Source: Paraconiothyrium sp. Pb-2020 (taxonomy: Eukaryota; Ascomycota; Dothideomycetes; Pleosporales; Didymosphaeriaceae). From it: a stretch of 64,000 nucleotides of DNA. The stretch is taken from the NCBI GenBank assembly GCA_022419385.1, contig JAJUBI010000005.1, positions 3,658,001-3,722,000 of the forward strand. The letters are read 5' to 3'. A model generated the notes under the pieces. The model worked only from the letters and a program-made list of their open reading frames with translations, ran no database searches and was not told the origin of the DNA. Made by a program: the position numbers and the translations under genes. Below are positions 21,845-32,783 of this stretch, one piece after another; position 1 is the first letter of the stretch; every line of letters starts with the position of its first letter.

Positions 21845-22550
21845 GCTGATGTTGTCTCTGGGAAAGAATGACGATCTACTTCACACTTTTCATGAGAAAC
21901 GGACAGTTGCTTGGGTATGAGTTGATGCAGCTCGAAAAAGTGGGATTTCGCGTTGCATAGCATTGTCCCAGCGTTTTTGACTTTACTTGATGGGCTCATG
22001 GCGCTTTGTTCCCGATGAAGCGGTTCGTGGCATGATGACCTATTTTTGAGCATGATATCCTAGACGAAGTTGGTTCTCGTAGTATAGCTGCGTTGAAAAT
22101 TGAAATCCTGTTTTATCTTACCTTCCTCGTGCATATTCATGACACAGGTTTTCGTGTAATTCCATTGGAACAGGGCCAGTAAAGAGATCCGACAGCTTTA
22201 CTCAACTGACTGCTGCGCCTATTGTTCCATTTTCTTTCAGAAACTTGAGGCAACATCGAGAGTGATGCATTCATCTTGTGTGGGGGTCTCATAGTTTTCA
22301 GGGACACAGTGGAAGGCAAATCCCTCTATGTTTGCCTTTGATTCGCATGCGAGACATAGGAGGCAATAAACTCGTTCTCATTATTAGGCTTCTCACAATG
22401 CACATTGACGTGCAAATAAACCGCTTTCATACTACTATATTTGGCCTCGTCACTCTATCGCTGGAGGGCTTTGTTACATTATGTAGTGAACAACGCATAC
22501 CTCCTTTGTCGCACAATGATACTCTCTCGTTGTGAAAGCATCGACATTGG
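21845..22550. other. No gene recognised
   Basis: The 3' flank of the ribonuclease gene followed by the upstream region of RRM copy 3. Confidence 0.5.
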
Positions 22551-22558
22551 TATATAAA
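22551..22558 (+). promoter_or_regulatory. TATA box of RRM copy 3
   Basis: TATATAAA lies 126 bp ahead of the start. Unlike copies 1 and 2, I see no CACGTG box and no 5' UTR intron here, so the control region differs. Confidence 0.5.
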
Positions 22559-22676
22559 CCGGCTTGAGCCCTTCTATATTGGAAATCAAACAACTCGCAA
22601 CTCATCGAGCCTCTTCACCGGACTACCCACTACACAGGACTACGAACTTTCCTTCTCAAAACATACCCTAGTCAAG

Positions 22677-24014
22677 ATGTCGTCCACTGTCGCCTCTTTT
22701 AACACGCTGGTTCGCGTTAGCAACTTGTCCCCCGGAACAGATCCCATTGTCTTTTATAATGATATTCTTCACCCGGACATGCAAGATTCTGTCATCGAGA
22801 TCGAGTTGGTCCTTGGACCTATCTACGGGTACGTCTTGCAAAAGACTTCGACCTTGTACGTTTTAATGGATTCGCGTGACAGCGCCCAGCGTGCAGTCCA
22901 AGAGCTCGATGGCCTCAAATATGGTAAGAGCCATATATACATGCCGATGACCCTGGAAATCGTCCCTGTCACCGAGGCACCCGGCACAGCTGCTTTGAAG
23001 CGGCTGTCAGACTTCTTGGCCGTGCAGAAGTCAATGCCCAGCACGAAGACTGTTCGATTTGACAACATGCCTTACGCGCACAAGTCCAAGCTTGTCACCG
23101 AGTTGTTTGATGACGCCCACTTCTCCTCATCATCACCATCCTTTATGTACGATGATGATGAGGATGACAGTGAGATGTCTTCCGGTGACTACATCAAGTA
23201 TATCCACGACGGTGGCGATAGCATCCTTGTTCGTTTCGCCGACGTCCACTCGGCGACGTGCATGGTGAGCATGTATAATGGTACGTACTTCAAGAATGAG
23301 ACCTTGTACGCTACGTGCGTCGAGGACAAGGAACTGGATGGTCTCATGGTGGGTAGGGAACAGAACATCGCAGACGGTAATACTGCCAAGTTGTTCATTG
23401 GCGCTGTGAAGCCTGGGGCCTCTGCTCAGGACGTACGCAAGATGTTCGCACCCCACGTACCTAAGGACATCCAGATGCAGCCAGGTAAGAACTTCGCGTT
23501 CGTGTTCATGCACAAGGACGCTGCCGCTAAGTTCATGGCTACCAACCCGAACGGCAAGAAGTACGGCGGCTGGAACTACCGTGTAAAGTACGCGAACGAC
23601 AAGAAGGGTGGTAAGGGTAAGAGCGCACCTGCTGCTCCTGCTCCCGAGTTCAAGGCGACTCCTGCCTCGGACCCGTTTGATACCGAAACCTTCGGCGGCT
23701 ACAGCAACCTTCCGGTAAAGGCAGACGTTTCAGTCAAGAAGGTGGCTTTGCCCAAGCCTGTACCTGCTCCTATCCAGGGTCCCGTCAAGGTTCGTGTCAA
23801 CGGCCTCGCATATGCAGCAACGGAGGAGCACGTTCGCAATGTCTTCAAGAACGCCAAGTTCCAAGTTGAGGAAGTCGTGGTGAACAACTCAATCGCTAGT
23901 GATATTCATGCCATCGTGAAGCTAGCCAACCATGCGGAGGCCGAGCGCGCATGTTCGGTGCTCAACGGTAGGAAGATTCTCAAGCGGAAGATCGAGGTCG
24001 TCAAGTCCAGCTAG
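22677..24014 (+). CDS. RRM-repeat RNA-binding protein, copy 3
   Basis: A single exon encodes 445 residues with the same order as copy 2. RRM 1 is at about 8-95 and RRM 2 at about 120-215, split by an acidic DDDEDDSE loop. RRM 3 is at about 236-310 with RNP2 KLFIGAV and RNP1 KNFAFVFM, the best preserved of the set. A basic then Pro/Ala-rich linker leads to RRM 4 at about 370-445 (VKVRVNGLAYAATEEHV). The aromatic RNP1 residues of RRM 3 make RNA binding credible. Codon choice is strongly C/G-ending with few rare codons, which suggests good expression. Function unknown. Confidence 0.82.
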   Translation: MSSTVASFNTLVRVSNLSPGTDPIVFYNDILHPDMQDSVIEIELVLGPIYGYVLQKTSTLYVLMDSRDSAQRAVQELDGLKYGKSHIYMPMTLEIVPVTEAPGTAALKRLSDFLAVQKSMPSTKTVRFDNMPYAHKSKLVTELFDDAHFSSSSPSFMYDDDEDDSEMSSGDYIKYIHDGGDSILVRFADVHSATCMVSMYNGTYFKNETLYATCVEDKELDGLMVGREQNIADGNTAKLFIGAVKPGASAQDVRKMFAPHVPKDIQMQPGKNFAFVFMHKDAAAKFMATNPNGKKYGGWNYRVKYANDKKGGKGKSAPAAPAPEFKATPASDPFDTETFGGYSNLPVKADVSVKKVALPKPVPAPIQGPVKVRVNGLAYAATEEHVRNVFKNAKFQVEEVVVNNSIASDIHAIVKLANHAEAERACSVLNGRKILKRKIEVVKSS

Positions 24015-24841
24015 GATGGTCAGCCGTTCGCGCCATATGGAGTTGTTTCAGGTAAGTTTGTTCCCATTCTTGTTTCGATCGAACTGCTTTTTTTTCACTG
24101 CTTTTCTTTTTATCGTATCCATGTAGCCTATAGGCTTGCTACACAGCAGCGTCTACTGGTCCAATATCGTATGTACATCTATTTTCTCTTAATACAGCTT
24201 TTTCAAGAAGAAGTCCGCCTTACAATATATTCTTCCCTCCTTCCATGCTTTGCAAGTACGTCGGTCTCAAAACATCGTGACAACATGAACGAGACATCGT
24301 AAAAGAAATTAAGCGTGCATGAAAGTTGACTGAGTTCGTTACCACCTCTCATACAGCATCAAAGGGGTAGCGCGCTGGTTTCGGTTACATTTAGATTGCC
24401 CTGTCGCAGCGTAATTGCTGGAGAAATCTTAGCGCAACGCTACGAACATTTGAACCTCTGACCTAACGTTAGCAGAGGTGCGTGCACTCTTGCCACCGCT
24501 TAACATAATTCCTCCATAAGACACAATTAATCACCTGCACTTTACCTGAAATGCCACGGAGGTGAAGCTTCCGTCAACTATATATATTTTTTGGGACCAG
24601 TGGATGTGCGATGTTTCGCAAATCTGCTATTAAGCACCAACAAGAATTCCCCGAAACTTGGTAACTATACGTACCCCACAACTAGGCCCACTTGAGCCCC
24701 TTTGATGCCAGATGATCAATATCGATCGGAGCAAGAGCCTCCGTGCCTAATGTAACCAATTTTCAAAATTACTCTGATGGCTGGGTATAAGTCTACGCTG
24801 CACTCGTGGAATTGGCAGAACGGTGTGAACAGATCTTGACC
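24015..24841. other. Spacer with mannanase promoter
   Basis: No gene was seen. TATAAG at 24786-24791, 51-56 bp ahead of the mannanase start, is its probable TATA box. Confidence 0.5.
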
Positions 24842-26166
24842 ATGAGGTTGCTTTCAATTCTCTCTTTTGTCGCTGCAGCGGCAGCTTTGCCGGCTAGCAA
24901 TGATCTTGCGCCGAGGGCATCGATCTCCAAGGTCGACGGACTCAAGTTTAACATAGACGGTGTTACTAAATGTAGGTTTCAACATCTATTTTCTCGGACT
25001 TTCATCGCGGTATGCTCGACAATTATTTTCAAAGTCAATTGGGGACTTCTGTCTTGGTTCGTTTTGTTTATGAGACTACCAAAATCCCTTTTGGCAGTAG
25101 GCTCCTATCTGAGACATGCGCATGATCTATCGCACTAAACTTACCAAAGTTTCGAAGCTCATACTTACTCCAGTCCACAGATTATGCTGGCACAAATTCA
25201 TACTGGATGCCCTTCCTGACCAATGACAACGATGTTGACGTTATCATGGGCCACTTGCAGACAGCTGGTCAAAAAATTCTTCGCGTCTGGGGCTTCAACG
25301 ATGTCAAGACAGTCCCCGGTTCAGGCACAGTCTACTTCCAGTCCTTCTCCGGCTCCACAGCAACCATCAATACCGGTGCCAATGGTCTTCAGCGCCTCGA
25401 TGCTGTGGTCAAAGCAGCAGAAAAGCATGGCATCAAGCTCATTATCAATTTTGTCAACAACTGGACCGACTATGGCGGTATGGCAGCCTACTACTCGGCG
25501 TGCGGCGTGAGCAGTAACGCGCAATGGTACGCCGCAGCAAAGTGCCAGTCAATGTACCAAACCTACATCAAGGCTGTGATCTCACGCTACCGGACATCCA
25601 CTGCAATCTTTGCATGGGAACTCGCCAACGAGCCCCGCTGCAATGGTTGCGCGACCTCCGTCCTCACCAACTGGATTCGTCAAACATCAAACTACATCCG
25701 CTCGCTCGATAGCGACCACATGATTGCCATTGGCGACGAGGGCTTCGGTTTGACCGGTGACGGCTCGTACCCCTACCAAACCGGCGAAGGTCTTGACTTC
25801 GCCGCCAACCTCGCCCTACCCAACGTGTCATTCGGCACTTTCCACCTCTACCCCAGCTCCTGGGGCACGACAAATGCCTGGGGCAACGGATGGATCACGG
25901 CACACGCGAAGATCTGTGCACAGCTCAAGAAACCCTGTTTGTTCGAGGAATATGGTGTTGCGTCTGATCACTGCACCGTGGAAAGCGACTGGCAGAAGAC
26001 TAGTTTGGCGGCAAAAGACAGCGGCATGGCGGCGGATCTGTTCTGGCAGCTTGGCGATACTATTAAGAGCACCGGGCAGCAGACTTCCAATGATGGGAAT
26101 ACGATTTACTATGGTACTTCGGATTGGACATGTCTTGTGGACAATCATGTCAAGGCAATCGGGTAG
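24842..26166 (+). CDS. Secreted endo-beta-1,4-mannanase (GH5)
   Basis: It hydrolyses internal beta-1,4 bonds of mannan and galactomannan in plant walls. Two exons (24842-24971, 25181-26166) give 371 residues. A signal peptide (MRLLSILSFVAAAAALPAS) precedes a GH5 barrel. Landmarks are AGTNSYWMPFL, LRVWGFND, the acid/base Glu in WELANEPRC (about residue 194) and the nucleophile segment LFEEYG (about 299-300). The 209-nt intron is the longest in the window but has a good GTAGGT donor and CCACAG acceptor, and it restores the family N-terminus exactly. There is no carbohydrate-binding module. Confidence 0.92.
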
Positions 26167-26781
26167 TGAAAAGTGTAATTATTACTGTCATAGGCACTAT
26201 TCCCGATCAAAAAATTTCTTGCTATTGAATGGTCTAAGGCTTCAAAAGATTGGGGTTGTTTGTCGGTTTGTCTTTGATAAGGTACGAGCAGCTTCTTGGA
26301 GCGAGACTCGGAAGCTGTAGATGTTGCACGACCATTCGCTTTTGGACACCGTGAAGCTCTTGATGTGATATACATGTGATGGATGGTAGATCGCGCAGTC
26401 ACAGCACCGTGCCCAATATTTGGGCATCGTTGGGCGCTATGCGATACATCTGAGGGTCACATAGCGGACGAGTGCCCAGGCTTCCTGTTATCATCGTACC
26501 AGATGTGCACATACTTTCTGGTCTTGCGCGTCATCAAAAGCTTGGGTGCGCCCTTAAGCATCTTCTTGTTTCTTCCTAGCTCTCAGCTTGACCGCACCTT
26601 CCGCCAGCTTCTCCTTGCGCCCACGTGGTACCCTCCATCTCTTCCCGTCCAGGATTGTGCATCTTATTCACCTTCTCTTTACAAGTCACAACTTTGATTA
26701 CATCCCTTCTCGCTCTACAACCACTTGCACTCGCTGAAAGAAATCCTCAAACGCTACCGCCATCTGCACCGCGCTGCTGCT
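26167..26781. other. No gene recognised
   Basis: Spacer between two secreted-protein genes on the same strand. It has a pyrimidine-rich leader ahead of 26782 and no other feature. Confidence 0.5.
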
Positions 26782-27315
26782 ATGCATTTTCTCACTACCG
26801 CCTTTGTGTGCCTTGGTCTGGCCCTCACCGTCGCTGCAGCAGGAATTCCTCCACGCGACGTGGTCGTAATTCCTACGAGCGTTATCGGGGCTTCTACAGA
26901 TGTCGCCACTCCCACTGAACCCAACCCCAACATGGCGCCCATCGTCTCCGACACGCCACTGCCGAACATCCCACCTCCCGGTACCTGCGGTCAAGCCGTC
27001 TTGGTTCCCTTCCCCGGCGGTGTTTGGATTCAGTCCAACGGCGCGTGCCACAGGTTCGGTGACGCAGGCGATATCCCTGCGCCGAAGGTCGGATTCCTCA
27101 ACGGGGGCTACGTCAATTGCAAGAGCTGCATCTTCTGGAAGTAAGTCTGCTGCATGATGGACCGTGACGAGAGGATGTGCATGCTAACAGGTGATGCCAG
27201 GGGTCCGAACTGTGTGGGCGACCTCTCGTGGATGGGCGCGGTACCCAGCGAGCCCTTTTCCATAACGTTCGACCACGGCACGGAGCCATACAGCTACTTT
27301 TGCCTCGGCAACTAG
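26782..27315 (+). CDS. Small secreted cysteine-containing protein (effector-like)
   Basis: Two exons (26782-27140, 27201-27315; 60-nt intron, GTAAGT to GCCAG) give 157 residues. A signal peptide (MHFLTTAFVCLGLALTVAAA) is followed by a Pro/Thr-rich, probably disordered stretch to about residue 65. A compact C-terminal domain follows with six Cys (in TCGQ, ACHRF, NCKSC, NCVGD and FCLGN) plus several Gly and aromatic residues. The even number of Cys suggests three disulfides. Size, secretion and Cys content are those of candidate effectors, but such proteins are common in saprotrophs too. No known domain is recognised. Confidence 0.72.
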
Positions 27316-28044
27316 CCTAAGATAGTAGGCACAACAAGCGTCCGAGTGATGTTCCGGTCAACGTCTCGCGCGGTGACTGGCTATGTTGTAGGCTGGGTTG
27401 GTGGGCTCTCACGAGATGGCATCGACACCATACATACTGTCCTTTGCAATGACCGATGGTAGTGCTGACATGGATGAAACTGATCACGGTTAGCTACAAA
27501 GGAACAGCTGGCGAGCTCTAACACTTTTATTTCAAGCGATATCCAAATGAAACTTCCAAGTATACGTGAAATTTTCGTCTTTCGTGTGCACTCACTGCAA
27601 TTACTAGGGCTAAGCTGCTCAACAAAAGATCCCTGTCTTCACCATCGAACAACATGATAGGACAGCCTCCTTATTGGGCTGCACGGCTTGTCTCCGCGTA
27701 CCCTCTCGTGCGCTTTTCGTGTTTCTTCTTTCGTTCGCGTCACAGCTTCTGTGACCATGATGCTTCAAGTGTATTCCTACAATTCTGCATCCCATGCGCG
27801 TTACACCAGTGCATATTCCGCTCAACAAGCGTAGCCGCTCGGTCGTCACGGTCGGGGTCGCGCAGTTTGAGGCTCGCGTCGCGGCACAGTTGAGCTTCGC
27901 GTGACGGCGAGGTTTGGTTTACGGATGCTGAACCAGCCTGATCTGGGATGTGGTTGTCGACCGGCAGCGTTTGTTCACAGGTACTGGCTCATTGAAGCCT
28001 CATAGATGTTCAACTTTTGGCACATCAATCGTCCATTTCATCCG
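27316..28044. other. No gene recognised
   Basis: 3' flanks of two convergent genes: the small secreted protein on plus and the Zn2Cys6 regulator on minus. Confidence 0.5.
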
Positions 28045-29433
28045 TCATCCCAGTGTGAACGACCAGCCCCACTCTTGCAGCACGTCTTCCCAGTCGCGCT
28101 TCTGCTCTCCGTTCAAAGCTGGCCTCCAGACCTCCTCTAGCACTTTCTGCACATTGTTCGTGTTCTCGTAACAATTCCTTCCCTGGATATCCGCAAGTCT
28201 CTTGAAGCACTTCGATATCTCGGGTTCGTTGTCCAGTTCAGCGCCAGCAAGGAAGATCGGATAGAGGAGGCTGGACTCAGCGGGGCTGCCTGGCGGTATT
28301 CGGGACATGAACTCCATCGCGCGAGTCGCGCAAGAAGATATGAGCGGTTTGTGTGCTGCAGACGTGCGGTACAACTGTATTAGTGCGGCAAGGCGGTAGG
28401 CCTCTGCAAGCGCGATAAGGTCAAGGGCTTGTGGGAGGTCAAGACCTGGAAGCCCTATCGGAGATCCATATGTCCATTGTTGAATATCGCGCTCGATGAC
28501 CGCGAATGCAGCTTCCGAGATTTGAGGGAACGCTGGATTTGTCGAGCTCACGTATTGTATGCGCGAGATCAAGCTGCAGAGGTAGTACGTGATACCCATG
28601 AGTGGATCGACGACCAGCGGGGTGTCAGGCTCGCAGGCTAGTGTCAGGTCGTCATACACGAAGAGTGACTCGTTCTTTGATACTCGCGCCATAAGGGATG
28701 CCATGGCGTTGTGGTAAGTGAAGTGTCTACGGAGCGAGTGAAGCTCCCACGAGTCGCCAGGATCACCTAGCATCTGAAGGATGCCGCGGACGCATTTCAT
28801 CTGGGAGAGCCACCGCGTGCTTTTATCTCCGTTCAAGGCTTCGAGGCCGACAAGCAGTAAGATGATGCCGATTACCTGGTAGGCATCCCGGGGCGGGCCG
28901 CCGGTTTCCGGGACACGGTTCGCCAGGAAGGAGTGGCATTTGCGCTGATGCTTTGCTGAGACACTGCGAAGGTGTTGTGCACGATCATTGCTTGGGCTCC
29001 GGCGGGCAAGCTGGGCTGAAGAAAGGGCAAGAATAGCATCAAGCATGCCATCGCACTCAAAGGCCCAGGGGATATATAGGCCAGTGTAGAAGCTTGACGT
29101 CGTCGTCGCTACTGATACGCTCGGAACGAACGCTTCGACGTAGTAGCGAAGCAAGTGTTTTCTTTCTCCTAGTTCATCTCCTGGAAGTGCATCCCAGGGA
29201 TCAATAGAAGGCACTAGGGGGCCGGTCATGGAATCCGGAGAGCTGGCGCTGTCCTGCGAAGCCTCGGCAGTGATCTTACGTGGAGCCTGGTATTCGCATG
29301 ATAAGTTCAATCGGGTACAGTTCTGGCAGTCAGGTCGTTGGCCGTCGCATCGTTTCCGACGCGCTCGACAAGTCAGACAGCCTTGACGCGAGCGGGGCGC
29401 GAATTTGCGCTGACGAGCCCTCGGTTCACCCAT
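28045..29433 (-). CDS. Zn2Cys6 transcription factor
   Basis: A single exon encodes 462 residues. The binuclear zinc cluster is at residues 19-46 with spacing C-X2-C-X6-C-X6-C-X2-C-X6-C (starting CLTCRARRKRC), preceded by a basic arm. The remainder is helical, as in the fungal-specific factor domain. The start at 29433 gives a short N-terminus just before the cluster; a frame extension to 29493 lacks support. It lies next to the secreted mannanase and small secreted protein, but local control of them is speculation. Confidence 0.88.
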   Translation of the reverse strand: MGEPRARQRKFAPRSRQGCLTCRARRKRCDGQRPDCQNCTRLNLSCEYQAPRKITAEASQDSASSPDSMTGPLVPSIDPWDALPGDELGERKHLLRYYVEAFVPSVSVATTTSSFYTGLYIPWAFECDGMLDAILALSSAQLARRSPSNDRAQHLRSVSAKHQRKCHSFLANRVPETGGPPRDAYQVIGIILLLVGLEALNGDKSTRWLSQMKCVRGILQMLGDPGDSWELHSLRRHFTYHNAMASLMARVSKNESLFVYDDLTLACEPDTPLVVDPLMGITYYLCSLISRIQYVSSTNPAFPQISEAAFAVIERDIQQWTYGSPIGLPGLDLPQALDLIALAEAYRLAALIQLYRTSAAHKPLISSCATRAMEFMSRIPPGSPAESSLLYPIFLAGAELDNEPEISKCFKRLADIQGRNCYENTNNVQKVLEEVWRPALNGEQKRDWEDVLQEWGWSFTLG

Positions 29434-31012
29434 CGTGGAGCGGCGAGTGAAAGGGACCCATGCATAGTCAAAGGAAGCTCGGGCTATGCACACAGTGAAC
29501 CACAGGATCGTCGGAGATAGGCGATATAGAGGTAGATGAGTCTTTGGATGAGAAGGTGGAGAAAAAGAGGAAGATCATGGGGACGATCTAGTTGTCCGAT
29601 AAGCGGAAAGCGTGGTGCACGGGCCGACGCCAGACAAGAGTGGGGTTCAGCCTTTCTCCAGAGGTCCGCGATGTGTCCACGACAATTTATACGCGTTCTC
29701 TTCTCGATCGTCGAAGCCGTTTGCTTGGAGAGCGTCAATCCAGCTTCATATGCAGAACCATATGACCTTTGCCACCCGCGCGTTTCTGGACGCATTGGAT
29801 TTTGCTATGGCCTGGATTCGTCACTCAACGTGGATTCCTAAGCGTAGATTCCACGATGCTGGGCTTCTTTCTATCCGTCACTTGTTGCGCATACTAATTG
29901 CAATGTGTAATACTGATCCTGCTCAGGGACCTCGGAAGAGCTCAACAGCAACGAACAGCGCACAATCTTAAATTGTAGCTGATGAGATCATCGAGGATAT
30001 GTCAGCATCTGATACTGCGCTATCGTAGTAGGTACGCTCACATCAGCATTCTTCTCCGAGCAGACACCGATGGTATGGACTCGTATGGCGTCAAATCACC
30101 AAACCATACTCGACTGTTTCTCCCGGATTTGTCAACAGGATCCTTTATGCGTTTGCGCTGCTTGCAAATGCCATTTCAAACTTCTTGCCATATGCTGACT
30201 TCAACGACTTTTGAGTCACGCATGTACATGCCAGGGCGCGCAAGGCGCACGCCAATAGTGCTGAATCATGCCCCAGACAACATATGCGGCCCGTGCGCAG
30301 GGCGCGCAAAGACGTGCGAGCTGTCGGGAAATTCCATAGCTGAGTCCTCGCTACATTTCCTTGGAATTGACCAATCGTATGGGCGGGCATCAGCCACGGT
30401 TTGCCGTTCGCCAGTCCGCCCCGTGAAATACCGGCGGAAAACTGGCGGGAGTACTTGCCGCACGGCATCGAGCGAGCGATGCGATTGGTCGGCCTAGTCG
30501 GAGTGGATTTGTAGTGGGCCAAACTTCGACATGAAAGGCGTGAGGGCGTTTCGGAAGACTGAACGCGAAGTTGTTGTGCTAAGGTTATGACTCTGAGTAA
30601 GGGCCGATGTAGGAGACGGTGCGAAGGGGGTGGAGGTATGGTATAAGAAGGATGGAATTCGCCTTCTGTACTACCATCATCTCAGGCATCCAACAAAGCA
30701 TCGAATACATCTATTCCAACACTCCAGATCAGGCCAAATTTAGCATACTCAAAGATCTTTTCATCCAACAATCGACATCGCAATCTCGGATTTAGCTGCT
30801 CAGACCCGCGGCTACACTGCAACCATCCACTCAGTAATTCGGCACTTTCTCCCAGCCGCCGTGTCACAACAATAATCTCGAGCGACACCGTACTTCCAAA
30901 CGTTCAGACACATTATCTACCAGCTAGACAAAACCTCATCACCGGACTCGAGCCCCTGACTTCCGGTCCAACATATCAACCAGCCACCGCTCGCATCGCC
31001 GTCACCACAACC
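29434..31012. other. No gene recognised
   Basis: A long region upstream of two divergent genes. Overlapping frames at 29484-29971 and 29982-30522 on both strands contradict each other and lack motifs. Confidence 0.45.
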
Positions 31013-31267
31013 ATGACATCGTACGCCCCCTCAACAACAACCCGCTCCTCCTTCGACTCCATCGACATGATGAAGTCCGGAAAGACCACCTCCAACGTCT
31101 CGCTCGTCTCCTCCACAGACTCAGCAAAGACACCGAGCAAGACACGGCAAGCGTGGGAATTCGTCAAGAAGCACGCAAAAGAGCACCACGAGAGCGTCAA
31201 CGCCGCTTACGCCACCTACTACGGCCAGGGCGCGATGAGGCCGGTGCAGAAAACGGAGAAGCCGTAA
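31013..31267 (+). CDS. Small hypothetical protein, 84 residues
   Basis: A Ser/Thr-rich N-terminal half is followed by a charged helix with the conserved-looking core WEFVKKHAKEHHESVNAAYA and a short C-terminal tail (TYYGQGAMRP). There is no signal peptide or membrane segment. The sharp change from low-complexity to helical sequence and the C-ending codons suggest a real gene. Function unknown. Confidence 0.6.
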   Translation: MTSYAPSTTTRSSFDSIDMMKSGKTTSNVSLVSSTDSAKTPSKTRQAWEFVKKHAKEHHESVNAAYATYYGQGAMRPVQKTEKP

Positions 31268-32000
31268 AAATATAGAGTGGGCGTGTGGTAGAAAGGGTTT
31301 GGTACAGGGTGTAGATGGGTGAAAAGGTGCATTTTTGGGTGTTTGGTGTTTGAGCGTTGTGATACCTTCTCGCGGATGCGATTGTGATTGTGTTTGGTTT
31401 CTAGATAATATGTGCATGATAATTAGATACTGTTTATGATTATGATATTGGTCTCTTGTCCTCATGATCAACCTACTCTCTACGATCCTACGATATTGCT
31501 CGTGCAACCTGAGGATGGGATATAAAGGCATCTGAGCCCTTTTCCGTTGCAGTTGTTGTATACCGGTGATGACTGTCTGCAAAATTACCTTATTCCCCCC
31601 GGTATCGCTCTGGTTGTTCGGGCAGGTATGTTTGACAAGTGACAAATTGAAGAACTGCGGATCGTTACGTATCAGAACATTCGACCAATATATGCACAAT
31701 TCGTAGAGACGAACAAGGTGGATATATGACACAGAGAGCGGCAGCTCCGAATGTGCATACGTGCTTTGAGTCAAAGTATTCCTACATAGTCATGAATTGG
31801 TAGCGTGAAGTCAAAGCGCACCGAAGGTTGAGTCGAATGTGAATGCGACGTTGCTTGAACGATGTTGTCACAAATAGTAGAGCCTTGAATGGCAGTTCTT
31901 ATAGATGTTCGTAGTTGTACTGTTTATTTTCTTCTGTATACGAACACTTTCTACGTCCCTTCTCATTGCTAGTGATTTTATCTTTGCCTAATACCCAACT
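31268..32000. other. No gene recognised
   Basis: Spacer. Opposing frame at 31121-31774 runs antisense through the preceding gene and has no motif. Confidence 0.5.
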
Positions 32001-32783
32001 ATGTTTAAGAAGAAGAGCAAAATTATTACACAAACCCGAGATGACCTCGTGGCTGGTACCGCAGGTCTGTCGTTGAACCCCGATGCAGTGCCACCTTCCG
32101 ACAAGGAGAGTACACGACGTCTACTACCTACACCCCCGACTACCGTGCGAACCTCAGAGCCGAGATCCTTCATCATCGAATCTCCCGTTGTACACGCGAA
32201 CCCGTCTCTACAGACGAGCCCTACACTTCCACACCCATCGCCTAGCGATGCGAATGCAGGCATGCAGCTGTGCACTGTCTCGAGTCATTCAGCAGACAGC
32301 GGCCCTTTCCCGCTTACAGACCCGCCACCCTATTCACCCACACAGTCGGCCATCTCCTCTTCCTCACCTCAGAAAGCTAACAAAGTCGCCCAACGTCTGC
32401 AGTCCTGCAAGACATCGGTCGAAGACGGCCGCGCCTCTAGCTTCGCCAGAGCTATCTACTCGGGCGGCAGGGAAGCGCAGACGACGCTCGTGAAAGCTGA
32501 GGCGGGCACGCACGCGATGAAGACAGGGAATACGCCGTTGATGGCTGTCAATGTGGCGGTGTCGTTGTATAGAGGAGGGAGAACAGCAAGAGAAGCGTAC
32601 AAAGGAGCGGAACTGGAGAGGGCTGATAGGCTGAATAGGGAAGGGAAGGCGTATGTGGATGAGAAGGGGAAGGTGGTTTTTGTGGGGCAGGAGAAAGGTG
32701 GTGAGTGCGAGGAAGCTGGGCCAGGAGTAGAAAGTATGGAGGGGAAGTTGACTGTTGTCCAGGTGACCGAGCAGGTCGAATAG
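32001..32783 (+). CDS. Hypothetical protein with Pro/Ser-rich N-terminus and helical C-terminus
   Basis: A single exon encodes 260 residues. Residues 1-130 are Pro/Ser/Thr-rich and probably disordered, ending in PPYSP, a possible WW- or ESCRT-type docking site. Residues 130-225 form a smoother alternating Ala/Gly/Arg helical region (for example TPLMAVNVAVSLYRGGRTA), followed by an acidic tail. No signal peptide. I do not recognise a domain. Confidence 0.55.
   Translation: MFKKKSKIITQTRDDLVAGTAGLSLNPDAVPPSDKESTRRLLPTPPTTVRTSEPRSFIIESPVVHANPSLQTSPTLPHPSPSDANAGMQLCTVSSHSADSGPFPLTDPPPYSPTQSAISSSSPQKANKVAQRLQSCKTSVEDGRASSFARAIYSGGREAQTTLVKAEAGTHAMKTGNTPLMAVNVAVSLYRGGRTAREAYKGAELERADRLNREGKAYVDEKGKVVFVGQEKGGECEEAGPGVESMEGKLTVVQVTEQVE

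Noticed and set aside
21395..24014. Functional link between the secreted ribonuclease and the RRM proteins flanking it
   Set aside because: The ribonuclease is exported by a signal peptide and has its own TATA box; adjacency alone does not support a system.
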